6,098 bases of DNA from Lachnospiraceae bacterium (GTDB lineage: Bacteria; Bacillota; Clostridia; Lachnospirales; Lachnospiraceae): assembly GCA_017437205.1 (NCBI GenBank), contig JAFSBP010000445.1:1-6098 (forward strand). Direction: 5' to 3'. The notes beneath the pieces are model-generated. The model searched no databases and was not told the origin of the DNA. It worked only from the letters and a program-made list of their open reading frames with translations. Made by a program: the position numbers and the translations under genes. Shown one piece after another: positions 1 through 5,827 of this stretch (positions are counted from its first letter, which is position 1; every line of letters begins with the position of its first letter).

Positions 1-441
1 AACAAGGCGGAAAATACCCACGTGCTCGGGCCGGAGTACGACAGCGGCGGAGCAGGTATTGCGACGACGGTTGGCGATTACTCGAAATTGGTGGCTGCGC
101 TTGCAGGGGGCGGAAAAGGCGTGAACGGAGAGCGGATATTGACGCCCTATTCCGTCGAGTTGATGCGGACAAATCACTTGAATGCAGAATTGCTCAGAGA
201 TTTTAACTGGGATGAACTTCGCGGCTATGGTTATGGTCTGGGTGTACAGACACACATTTATCCGGTAAAGTCCGGTGTGATCAGTCCCTTAGGCGAGTTT
301 GGCTGGGGCGGTGCAGCAGGAGCGGCTGCCTTTATGGATCCGTCCATTGATTTGGCGGTGCTGTATTTAACCCATACGTTTAATCCGAGAGCGGAGTATT
401 ATAAATTCAGACTCAGGAATGTTGTGTACGGATGTCTGTAG
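1..441 (+). CDS. Beta-lactamase-family serine hydrolase, C-terminal part (5' truncated by window edge)
   Basis: The reading frame is open from base 1 and ends at TAG 439-441, giving 146 visible residues. An in-frame GTG at 22 is just an internal valine, because the homologous-looking sequence continues upstream of it. The pattern is that of the class C beta-lactamase / family VIII esterase / penicillin-binding-protein-like fold. A GGAGIATTVGDYSKL segment is followed by a small-residue helix, a GERIL...S motif, then GYGYGLGV. FGWGGAAG at nt 298-321 sits where class C enzymes carry KTG. The chain ends in FRLRNVVYGCL, which looks like a natural terminus. The SxxK nucleophile and YxN motifs would lie left of the window, so activity cannot be judged. 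Family members cleave esters, amides or D-amino-acid peptides. W-G-G in place of KTG points to an esterase/amidase-like enzyme more than a true beta-lactamase (inference). It lies 117 nt before the M20 gene and is probably in the same operon. Confidence 0.85.
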   Translation, partial: NKAENTHVLGPEYDSGGAGIATTVGDYSKLVAALAGGGKGVNGERILTPYSVELMRTNHLNAELLRDFNWDELRGYGYGLGVQTHIYPVKSGVISPLGEFGWGGAAGAAAFMDPSIDLAVLYLTHTFNPRAEYYKFRLRNVVYGCL

Positions 442-477
442 GCGACAAGGTGGCGGCGGGACTGATTGCAAAAACGA

Positions 478-508
478 ACACAGATAGCGGGATGGATAAA
501 ATCTGTGT
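478..508 (+). repeat. Inverted repeat / hairpin between the hydrolase and M20 genes
   Basis: An 8-bp perfect stem forms between ACACAGAT (478-485) and ATCTGTGT (501-508), with a 15-nt loop. No run of T follows (the next bases are GATATTTACG), so it is not a convincing terminator. It may be a processing or stabilising hairpin within an operon transcript. Confidence 0.4.
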
Positions 509-558
509 GATATTTACGAAAAAGTGAGTTAAAGAAATAACCGATTGGAGGAAAAGTT

Positions 559-1908
559 ATGACAGAGCAAAGTAAGCAACTGATCATTTCTGCGGTGGAA
601 AAACATCGCGAACTGATTTTTGATACCTTGGATTATATCTGGAAGAATCCGGAAACCGGCTACAAAGAGTTTAAGACATCCAAATACATGGAGGATGTAT
701 TTGAGAACCTCGGCTATGAGATTACCCGCGCGGAGGGGATTACCGGCTTTTACACGGTGATCGATACCGGACGTCCCGGTCCCGAGGTGCTAGTGATGGG
801 AGAATTGGACTCCATCATCTGTCCTGCGCATCCGGAGTCTGATCCGGTGACCGGAGCGGTTCACTCCTGCGGACATCACGCCCAGTGTGCGGCACTGGTG
901 GGTATTGCGGCGGCATTGAAAGAGCCCGGAGTGCTGGATGAGCTGTGCGGACGTATCCGTCTTTGCGCGGTTCCGGCGGAGGAGCTTCTGGAGATTGAGT
1001 ACAGACGTGAGCTGAAAAAGCAAGGAAAGATCAAGTATTTCGGCGGTAAAGGCGAGTACTTGTGGCGCGGATACTTTGACGGCGTGGATCTTGCATTTAT
1101 GGTACATACCACTGTCGGGGATGACTTCGTCAGCCGTTTGGGTTCCGTGGGCTGTATTGCAAAGAGTGTCATTTATAAAGGTGTTGCGGCTCATGCGGGC
1201 GGTTCCCCCTGGAACGGAAAGAATGCGCTGTATGCGGCGACCTGTGGTCTGAATGCGGTCAATGCGATCCGCGAGACCTTTAAGGAGCCGGATATTATTC
1301 GCGTTCACCCCATCATCACCCACGGAGGTGACATGGTCAATGCGATTCCCGAGACCGTGAAGCTGGAGAGTTATATCCGCGGCAGCAGCTTTGATGCGAT
1401 CCTGGCCGCAAACAAGAAAGTGAATCAGGCACTTTGCGGCGCAGCGCTGTCCATCGGAACCAACATCGAGATCATCGATATCCCTGGCTATGCACCGCTT
1501 ATAAACGACGATGGCATGCTGGCGGTGGTAAAGGAGGCGACGGAGGAAATTATGGATGTTCAGTTTTTCCACAATCCTGCGATGGGTTCCGGAAGCACCG
1601 ATATGGGTGATCTGTGCGGTGTAATGCCGGTGGTACATCCTTACGCGCCGGGCGCGACGGGAAAAAGCCACGGAAGCGATTACTATATTGTAGACAGAGA
1701 AGCAGCCACCGTGTCCTCCGCAAAGATGCAGGTATCCATGCTGCATGCCCTGCTTGCGAATAATGCAGAGCGGGCAAAGAAGATCGTTGCGGAATTTAAG
1801 CCTCAGTTTGCCACCAAGGAAGAGTACTTTGCCTACATCGATAAGATCAACGGCGAAGGTGACCGTATCGCATATCGCGAGGATAGCGTAGCAGAAATCA
1901 GATTATAA
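559..1908 (+). CDS. M20-family metallo-amidohydrolase (M20D / AbgB-like aminoacylase)
   Basis: The 449-residue protein hydrolyses an amide bond in the M20 manner, using a di-metal (Zn or Mn) centre, and is presumably cytoplasmic as no signal peptide is seen. Visible motifs in order are GELDSI at 81-86, HSCGHHAQ at 102-109 (Cys104 and His106 as expected ligands), PAEE at 139-142 (Glu141 likely general base, Glu142 ligand), MVHTT at 181-185 (His183 ligand), the dimerisation-domain signature AHAGGSPWNGKNAL at 211-224, STDMGD at 346-351 and the closing ligand His371 in KSHGSD. All M20D metal ligands are therefore present. The position after CGH is His107 rather than the usual Asp or Asn. Relatives include IAA-amino-acid hydrolases, N-acyl amino acid deacylases and p-aminobenzoyl-glutamate hydrolase subunit B; the substrate here is unknown. 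The start ATG has GGAGG at 547-551, 7 nt upstream. The next gene begins 15 nt after its stop, so they are almost certainly co-transcribed. Confidence 0.93.
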   Translation: MTEQSKQLIISAVEKHRELIFDTLDYIWKNPETGYKEFKTSKYMEDVFENLGYEITRAEGITGFYTVIDTGRPGPEVLVMGELDSIICPAHPESDPVTGAVHSCGHHAQCAALVGIAAALKEPGVLDELCGRIRLCAVPAEELLEIEYRRELKKQGKIKYFGGKGEYLWRGYFDGVDLAFMVHTTVGDDFVSRLGSVGCIAKSVIYKGVAAHAGGSPWNGKNALYAATCGLNAVNAIRETFKEPDIIRVHPIITHGGDMVNAIPETVKLESYIRGSSFDAILAANKKVNQALCGAALSIGTNIEIIDIPGYAPLINDDGMLAVVKEATEEIMDVQFFHNPAMGSGSTDMGDLCGVMPVVHPYAPGATGKSHGSDYYIVDREAATVSSAKMQVSMLHALLANNAERAKKIVAEFKPQFATKEEYFAYIDKINGEGDRIAYREDSVAEIRL

Positions 1909-1923
1909 AGGAGAGGACTAATC

Positions 1924-3273
1924 ATGAAGCATGTTGTATTGAACAGATACCCCATCGGAAACAAGAGATTTATCTGGAAACAAAAGAACTTTACCCTGTC
2001 CACCTTTGCAGGTGTACCTCAAGGAGACAATGGCGAGGGAGAACCGAAGGAATTTTGCGACAAGTATGTAAAGCACTTGAAAGAGGCCGGCTTTACGATG
2101 ATGGAGCTTGGCTGGGTAAACCATGAGAACGCATGGCTGGCAGTAGATGCCTGCGAGAAGTATGAACTGGATTTGTTGTTCCAGGACATGAGCATCATGG
2201 GCGGTATGAATAAGCACCATCTGGACAATAAGGTTCCCTACGAGGTGGCAGAGAACCTGGTAAATGCGCTGAAGGACAAGAAGCACACCATCGGTTTCTA
2301 TGTGTGGGATGAGCCCTGCACCGAGGAGCAGCTTAAAGAGGCGAGAAGACAGATGGATATGTTAGAGAAGGCGGCACCGGAGAAGCTTCTGTTTACCGTA
2401 ACTATCCCCAGCTACAACAACGAGGATGAGAAGAGAGGCTTCCTCTGGGAAAACGGCCAGTATGCGCCCTACACCGAGAGATTTGTCCGCGCAATGGATC
2501 CGCCGGTACATTCTTTCGATTACTATCCGGTCGGAAACTATTTCAATGCGTGGTTAGATCACAAGTTTACCCGCGAGAATCAGCTGGATGATACCTACAT
2601 GTGGCTGGATATGGCTCAGCACAGAAAATTGGCGAGGGAGAACAACCTGCCTTTCTGGTTCTATTATCAGTCCTGTCCTTTGTATCAGTGTACTGATTAT
2701 TTCATCTTCCCGATGGTTCGCTGCTTTATGTACGGCGCGATCCTCTATGGAGCGAAAGGTCTGCAGGGATATTCCGTAGGAACCAAGAACAATATGTTCT
2801 GTAAGCCCAACGGAGACAAGGACGTCTTCTTCGAGGATCAGAAGAAGATTCACGGCGAGATCGCTGCACTGGGGAACACCCTGATGGCGCTAGAGTCCAA
2901 GATGATCTACCACTCCGCAGAGCTGCTTCCCGGCTGTGAGTACATCAAACCACTGATCGAGAAGATTGAGGACAGTGAGATATTTAAGGGCGAGCTTCCT
3001 CACCGTACCTCTGTAGGTGAGTTGGAGGATGCTTACGGAAACCGCTATGTGGTGATTTTGAACCGTGACTATGAGAAACCTCTTTCCGCCACCCTTGAGA
3101 TGAAGGATGCATTCCGCGTGTATGAGGTGAGTAAAGAGGATGGAAAACAGTACGTTCTTCATGAGAACACCACCGAGCTGCCTATCAATCTGGAGCCCGG
3201 CGATGCGGTAGTTCTCCGCGTGCAGAAGGCAAGCGAGGAGGCGTTTACCATCGAGTACAAATTGGTTGATTAA
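1924..3273 (+). CDS. TIM-barrel glycoside-hydrolase-like protein, family not recognised
   Basis: The 449-residue soluble protein has no signal peptide. The order of segments suggests a (beta/alpha)8 barrel: KNFTLSTFAG at 21-30, GFTMMELGWV at 56-65, DLLFQDMSIMGGM at 83-95, TIGFYVWDEP at 122-131, LLFTVTIPSY at 155-164, HSFDYYPVG at 196-204, LPFWFYYQSCP at 242-252 and GAKGLQGYSVG at 276-286. From about 320 onwards a beta-rich C-terminal domain follows (YGNRYVVILNRDYEKPLSATLEM, then LEPGDAVVLRV), typical of the small beta-sandwich behind many glycosidase barrels. The D-E-P on barrel strand 4 (Asp129, Glu130) is the best candidate for an acid/base. At the position of a clan GH-A nucleophile I see YYQS, not a Glu. 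AAGGAG at 1908-1913 overlaps the previous stop codon and serves as its ribosome binding site. Location between an amidohydrolase and a transporter suggests cytoplasmic breakdown of an imported conjugate (inference). The fold is likely; enzymatic activity is not proven. Confidence 0.75.
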   Translation: MKHVVLNRYPIGNKRFIWKQKNFTLSTFAGVPQGDNGEGEPKEFCDKYVKHLKEAGFTMMELGWVNHENAWLAVDACEKYELDLLFQDMSIMGGMNKHHLDNKVPYEVAENLVNALKDKKHTIGFYVWDEPCTEEQLKEARRQMDMLEKAAPEKLLFTVTIPSYNNEDEKRGFLWENGQYAPYTERFVRAMDPPVHSFDYYPVGNYFNAWLDHKFTRENQLDDTYMWLDMAQHRKLARENNLPFWFYYQSCPLYQCTDYFIFPMVRCFMYGAILYGAKGLQGYSVGTKNNMFCKPNGDKDVFFEDQKKIHGEIAALGNTLMALESKMIYHSAELLPGCEYIKPLIEKIEDSEIFKGELPHRTSVGELEDAYGNRYVVILNRDYEKPLSATLEMKDAFRVYEVSKEDGKQYVLHENTTELPINLEPGDAVVLRVQKASEEAFTIEYKLVD

Positions 3274-3288
3274 GCTAAATCTGAATTC

Positions 3289-3340
3289 AAATGACAACTG
3301 AGCTCAGCGCCCGGTGGGCGCTGGGTTCTTGTCGTTTTGT
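3289..3340 (+). terminator. Intrinsic terminator after the hydrolase operon
   Basis: The core stem pairs CAGCGCCC (3305-3312) with GGGCGCTG (3316-3323) around a GGT loop. It extends outward through 3301-3304 with 3324-3327 using two G-U pairs. After a small internal loop, GACAA (3293-3297) pairs with TTGTC (3329-3333) and a few A-T pairs follow. A U-rich tail (TTCTTGTCGTTTTGT) overlaps the outer stem. It lies 16-65 nt after the stop of the glycosidase-like gene and separates that operon from the transporter gene. Confidence 0.85.
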
Positions 3341-3343
3341 CGC

Positions 3344-3372
3344 TTGACGTTTTGTGGTTAAAGTGATATTCT
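3344..3372 (+). promoter_or_regulatory. Sigma-A-type promoter of the transporter gene
   Basis: TTGACG (3344-3349) and TATTCT (3367-3372) are separated by exactly 17 nt. A TG at 3364-3365 makes an extended -10. Transcription would begin near 3379, about 45 nt before the preferred ATG at 3424. The site follows directly on the preceding terminator, so the transporter is its own transcription unit. Confidence 0.7.
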
Positions 3373-3407
3373 ATGTGTATTTCAATCTGAGATGAACGTT
3401 GCATGAG

Positions 3408-3413
3408 AAGGAG
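3408..3413 (+). promoter_or_regulatory. Ribosome binding site that decides the transporter start
   Basis: AAGGAG lies 10 nt before ATG 3424. It lies inside the coding region if translation began at the upstream in-frame ATG 3403, which has no Shine-Dalgarno sequence in front of it. This favours 3424 (or the adjacent ATG at 3427). Confidence 0.7.
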
Positions 3414-3423
3414 AAAGAACATT

Positions 3424-4707
3424 ATGATGCGCTCGGAACTGGGGATCGACATTGAACATGATGTCAATATTCATCTGGAAAACCGGAAGGAGAGCAGATA
3501 TTTCTTTGCATTCATCTGGCTTTTATATGCGGTCGTATATATGACCAAAAACTGTTATAACGGAGCAATGGCGGGCATCGTGGAGGCGGGGATACTGACC
3601 AAATCGCAGACCGGTCTGATCACCTCTGTATTTTATCTGCTTTACGCACCGATGCAGATCGTTGGCGGAAAAGCGTCGGATAAGTATAGTCCGGAGAAAC
3701 TCATAAAGGTAGGACTGATCGGTGCGGCGTTGGCAAATCTTGTCATTTATTTGAATCAAAATTACTACGTTATGATGGGTGCGTGGGCGTTTAATGCGGT
3801 GATTCAGTTTGGAGTCTGGCCGTCGGTGTTTAAAATTATTTCTTCCCAGCTGGTGCGAAGTGACCGGAAGACCATGATTTTTTATATCAGCTTTGCCGGT
3901 TCAATGGGACTTTTATTGTCCTATATGGTGGCGGCAATGCTGCCCGATTGGCGGATGAACTTCTCGGTTTCGGCAGCAGTGTTGGCAGTTTTTGCAATAG
4001 CTTTGCACATCTATGAGAAACATTTGAATCCTCTGATGAAGTGGGATCGCGTCGCGGTGAAACCCGCAGCCGGAACCGCCGGTGTGCAGACCAACCTGTC
4101 CACCTTCAAGCTGTTTTTGTTCAGCGGATTTTTTGTGATGGCGTTCGTTCACTTCCTGCGGGGCATTATCGGTCAGGTAGTGACCAGCCTTTCTCCCGTC
4201 ATGCTCATGGAGAGCTATGAAAATGTTCCCGCGTACATGGGAAATCTCCTGAACCTGTTGGTGGTGGGAGCGGGAATCGCCGGAACACTCCTCATGAAGC
4301 TGGTACTGTATCCGAAATACATCCGCAGCGAGGCGAAGGGTGTGTTGCTCACTTTGGTGGTCGCTCTGCCCTGCGCGCTAATCCTTCGGGGTATCGGAAG
4401 TATCAATATCGCACAGGCAGTACTAAGCCTATGCGGGATTTCGCTGTTGTCCTCCGCAGGGACACTGTTAAACACCTACTTCACCGCAAATTACGTGAAG
4501 TACGGAAAGAACGGCTTGGCGGCGGGAATTTCAAATTCCCTGTCCGCATTGGGATTCATGGCTAACAGTTACGGAATGCTGAAAATATCCGAGGTGTCGG
4601 GGTGGAGAGCGGTCATGGATGCAAATGTGGTTCTGGTCATACTGGCAGTGATGCTGACTGTGGTGGTCGTATGGCAGTGCGTGAAATTCAAAGAGAAGTA
4701 TGAGTAA
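3424..4707 (+). CDS. Major facilitator superfamily transporter, organophosphate:phosphate antiporter-like
   Basis: The 427-residue inner-membrane protein has 11-12 hydrophobic segments, at about residues 27-45, 64-82, 93-110, 115-139, 152-173, 178-196, 227-252, 273-296, 305-322, 328-356, 365-388 and 400-419. The first half follows the GlpT/UhpT plan: a Y..TKNCYNGAM segment after helix 1 start, GILTKSQTGLITSVFYLLYA leading into helix 2, and the short cytoplasmic loop GGKASDKYSPEKL (81-93) matching the MFS G-x-x-x-D-R/K loop signature. GVWPSVFKII at 130-139 resembles the helix-4 GWPP region of that family. A charged loop around 199-225 joins the two halves. The start at 3424 is chosen because of AAGGAG at 3408-3413; a start at 3403 would add MRRRKNI. 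Family members exchange phosphorylated sugars or similar anions for phosphate; whether this one does is inferred only. It lies next to the hydrolase operon in the same direction and may import its substrate. Confidence 0.85.
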   Translation: MMRSELGIDIEHDVNIHLENRKESRYFFAFIWLLYAVVYMTKNCYNGAMAGIVEAGILTKSQTGLITSVFYLLYAPMQIVGGKASDKYSPEKLIKVGLIGAALANLVIYLNQNYYVMMGAWAFNAVIQFGVWPSVFKIISSQLVRSDRKTMIFYISFAGSMGLLLSYMVAAMLPDWRMNFSVSAAVLAVFAIALHIYEKHLNPLMKWDRVAVKPAAGTAGVQTNLSTFKLFLFSGFFVMAFVHFLRGIIGQVVTSLSPVMLMESYENVPAYMGNLLNLLVVGAGIAGTLLMKLVLYPKYIRSEAKGVLLTLVVALPCALILRGIGSINIAQAVLSLCGISLLSSAGTLLNTYFTANYVKYGKNGLAAGISNSLSALGFMANSYGMLKISEVSGWRAVMDANVVLVILAVMLTVVVVWQCVKFKEKYE

Positions 4708-4730
4708 AATAGAATGTAAAAAAATGATAG

Positions 4731-4762
4731 TTGACAAATGTACTGTTTTGATATACTATAAT
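4731..4762 (+). promoter_or_regulatory. Strong promoter for the leader RNA and nuclease-like gene
   Basis: A perfect TTGACA (4731-4736) is followed by overlapping -10 candidates. TATACT at 4752-4757 has an extended TG at 4749-4750 but a short 15-nt spacer. TACTAT at 4754-4759 has the ideal 17-nt spacer. A perfect TATAAT at 4757-4762 has a long 20-nt spacer. The start site would be about 4764-4770, which cannot be fixed from sequence. It begins only 23 nt after the transporter stop codon. Confidence 0.7.
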
Positions 4763-4766
4763 TATA

Positions 4767-4891
4767 GGTATTGGAGAGATGCCAGCGTAAGCAAAGTAAA
4801 AGCAGACGGGGCGACCTGTTTTTCCTATTGGGGAACGTAAAAATACCATAAAATATGACGGTGTATCCGTCCGTCGTCCAATCATAAGAGA
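4767..4891 (+). ncRNA. Putative structured leader RNA, family not recognised
   Basis: About 160 nt lie between the promoter and the next ATG and contain no convincing gene. Several helices can be drawn by hand. ATTGGA (4770-4775) with TCCAAT (4877-4882) would close the whole domain. GACGG (4857-4861) with CCGTC (4867-4871) forms a hairpin with a 5-nt loop. GGGCGAC (4809-4815) with GTCGTCC (4873-4879) pairs with one G-U. GGTATT (4767-4772) pairs perfectly with AATACC (4842-4847). The first helix excludes the last two, so alternative folds are possible. The terminator right behind it and the ribosome binding site after that give the layout of a riboswitch or attenuator. The sequence does not match any riboswitch consensus that I remember. 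The region could equally be an independent small RNA. Hand pairing of this kind can arise by chance. Confidence 0.45.
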
Positions 4892-4892
4892 G

Positions 4893-4931
4893 AAAAAACA
4901 TCTGTGACATTACGTGCAGATGTTTTTTTTT
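4893..4931 (+). terminator. Intrinsic terminator inside the leader, just before the ribosome binding site
   Basis: A 12-bp stem pairs 4893-4904 (six A then CATCTG) with 4917-4928 (CAGATG then six T) around a 12-nt loop. The T run continues to 4931. The A-rich 5' side means it may also work on the opposite strand. Its position between a promoter and GGGGAGG (4933-4939) of the downstream gene means that most transcripts may stop here, leaving a free leader RNA, unless read-through is allowed. Confidence 0.85.
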
Positions 4932-4948
4932 AGGGGAGGGGTAATGTT

Positions 4949-5554
4949 ATGTTAACGAAAGAAGATTTATTGGTTTGTCAAGCACCACCAAATATAAAAG
5001 ACGTGTCTTTGGCATTATATAAAGCGTTTGCTGAAGAATACTTAATTGGACGGATTTTTCGGTATACATTTACTGATGGAAGTGTTTTGAATGTGCAGTT
5101 CACAGAATGGGGAATTTATCATATGTTAGCTATTCAGCACATTAATGGTAAAATCGACCGTAATAATTTTTTTGAACAAATAGAGGCGGGATTGGATCTT
5201 AATGAACTGCAGGCAACTGATGCGCTAAAATATAGATTTAAGAAATTCAAGAAACGTATCACGACATTTGCCTGTATATATCAGGTTATGATTTCCGGAA
5301 AGATTTTTTATATGCCAACCGGTTGCGTTGAAGGTACAAGCAGTGTACAAATGGATTATATTGCATACAAGGCATTTGTTAACATAAGCCCTACGGGAAA
5401 AACGATGAATGGATTGAATGTGGGCATTAGAGAGAATGGAGGAATTTTCGTCCCTTTAACTATGCTTATCTCGCGAAATTCAAATATCGAAGAATATATT
5501 GAAACAGCAGTACCTTCCCGCTTTTTAAGATGGGAAGTTTGGGGTGAATTGTGA
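4949..5554 (+). CDS. Small protein resembling the PBECR4 nuclease-like domain (putative)
   Basis: The 201-residue soluble protein has no signal peptide or membrane segment. It starts at ATG 4949 with GGGGAGGGG at 4933-4941, 7 nt upstream. From memory the layout matches the phage-associated PBECR4 family: a beta strand FTDGSVLNVQFTEWGIYHMLAIQHI (41-65, His58 and His64), FFEQIEAGLDLNEL (74-87), ALKYRFKKFKKRITTFACIYQVM (92-114, Arg96 and Arg103), SSVQMDYIAYKAF (131-143), GLNVGIRENGGIFVPLTML (155-173). PBECR proteins belong to the Barnase-EndoU-ColicinE5/D-RelE superfamily, whose known members are mostly RNases, often toxins. No catalytic role is shown here. The gene is clearly more AT-rich than the operon to its left (bases 5161-5220 hold 21 G+C of 60, against 36 of 60 at 1201-1260), which suggests recent transfer. 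It is controlled through the terminated leader upstream. No partner antitoxin protein is adjacent. Confidence 0.7.
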   Translation: MLTKEDLLVCQAPPNIKDVSLALYKAFAEEYLIGRIFRYTFTDGSVLNVQFTEWGIYHMLAIQHINGKIDRNNFFEQIEAGLDLNELQATDALKYRFKKFKKRITTFACIYQVMISGKIFYMPTGCVEGTSSVQMDYIAYKAFVNISPTGKTMNGLNVGIRENGGIFVPLTMLISRNSNIEEYIETAVPSRFLRWEVWGEL

Positions 5555-5561
5555 AACAATG

Positions 5562-5648
5562 CTCAGCAGACATCTCTTATCCCCCTTTCAACAATGTTAA
5601 AACGTATAAATTCCGGGATGGAATCGGCAAGTCGTTTTGTCTGCTGAG
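5562..5648. repeat. Perfect 11-bp inverted repeat with 65-nt spacer
   Basis: CTCAGCAGACA (5562-5572) is the exact reverse complement of TGTCTGCTGAG (5638-5648). Within the spacer a second small stem, ATTCC (5610-5614) with GGAAT (5620-5624), closes a GGGAT loop. The repeat starts 7 nt after the stop of the nuclease-like gene and no T run follows the right arm. It may be a 3' UTR structure, a separate RNA, or the remnant ends of a very small mobile element. Confidence 0.6.
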
Positions 5649-5664
5649 ATAATCCAATATTGCC

Positions 5665-5697
5665 AACGTATAATAGGTTTCCAAGTAACGTTTTTTT
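5665..5697 (+). terminator. Weak candidate terminator after the nuclease-like gene
   Basis: AACGT (5665-5669) pairs with ACGTT (5688-5692) and five further T follow to 5697. The stem is short and AT-rich with an 18-nt loop, so it is at best a weak terminator. It is the only T-tailed candidate I see between the nuclease-like gene and aspS. Otherwise the stretch 5555-5750 holds only the inverted repeat and AT-rich sequence, with no gene I can support. Confidence 0.25.
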
Positions 5698-5750
5698 AGC
5701 ATATTTTCTAATGTTATTGCGGTGTACCTCCGGATGATATGTTTATTTAA

Positions 5751-5779
5751 TTGACAAATTCCACATTTGGTGGTATCGT
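5751..5779 (+). promoter_or_regulatory. Promoter of aspS
   Basis: TTGACA (5751-5756) and TATCGT (5774-5779) are spaced 17 nt apart, with an extended -10 TG at 5771-5772. Transcription would begin near 5786, giving a leader of about 40 nt. The leader contains a small hairpin, ATGCC (5794-5798) with GGCAT (5805-5809). Confidence 0.65.
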
Positions 5780-5827
5780 AATTCTGTTAGAGTATGCCGT
5801 TTTGGGCATGAACCTTTGGAGGAAATT

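Noticed and set aside
432..527. 31-codon frame starting at ATG 432 and overlapping the end of the serine hydrolase gene.
   Set aside because: No Shine-Dalgarno sequence of quality, short length, and the sequence contains the 478-508 hairpin. Probably chance.
790..1746. Long antisense frame within the M20 gene.
   Set aside because: It is a shadow of the well-supported gene on the plus strand. Its protein is rich in His, Arg and Cys with no recognisable motif.
3403..3423. Start of the transporter at ATG 3403.
   Set aside because: No ribosome binding site precedes it, whereas AAGGAG at 3408-3413 is correctly placed for ATG 3424.
4777..4815. Possible TPP riboswitch: ATGCCAGCGTA at 4779-4789 matches the 3' THI-box consensus.
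   Set aside because: The rest of the THI element (CTGAGA and the ACC...GAACCTGA segment) should lie upstream, but that space holds the promoter and the predicted start site. The gene behind it is not thiamine-related either.
4767..4892. Tandem RNA repeats as in ToxIN-type antitoxins.
   Set aside because: Only very short repeats (GACGG twice, CCGTC twice) are visible; there is no repeat unit of the usual tens of nucleotides.
5563..5742. Open frame on the minus strand of 59 codons after the nuclease-like gene, reading like a protein C-terminus.
   Set aside because: It has no ATG, GTG or TTG start and no ribosome binding site. An open frame of this length is not unusual in AT-rich DNA. It might be a gene remnant but I cannot support it.
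5555..5818. T-box leader in front of aspS, suggested by GGTGGTATCG (5769-5778) and by the large inverted repeat as a stem I.
   Set aside because: The motif overlaps a good promoter -10. No T-tailed terminator lies between it and aspS. UGGU would not match the G discriminator expected for tRNA-Asp, and stem I landmarks are missing.
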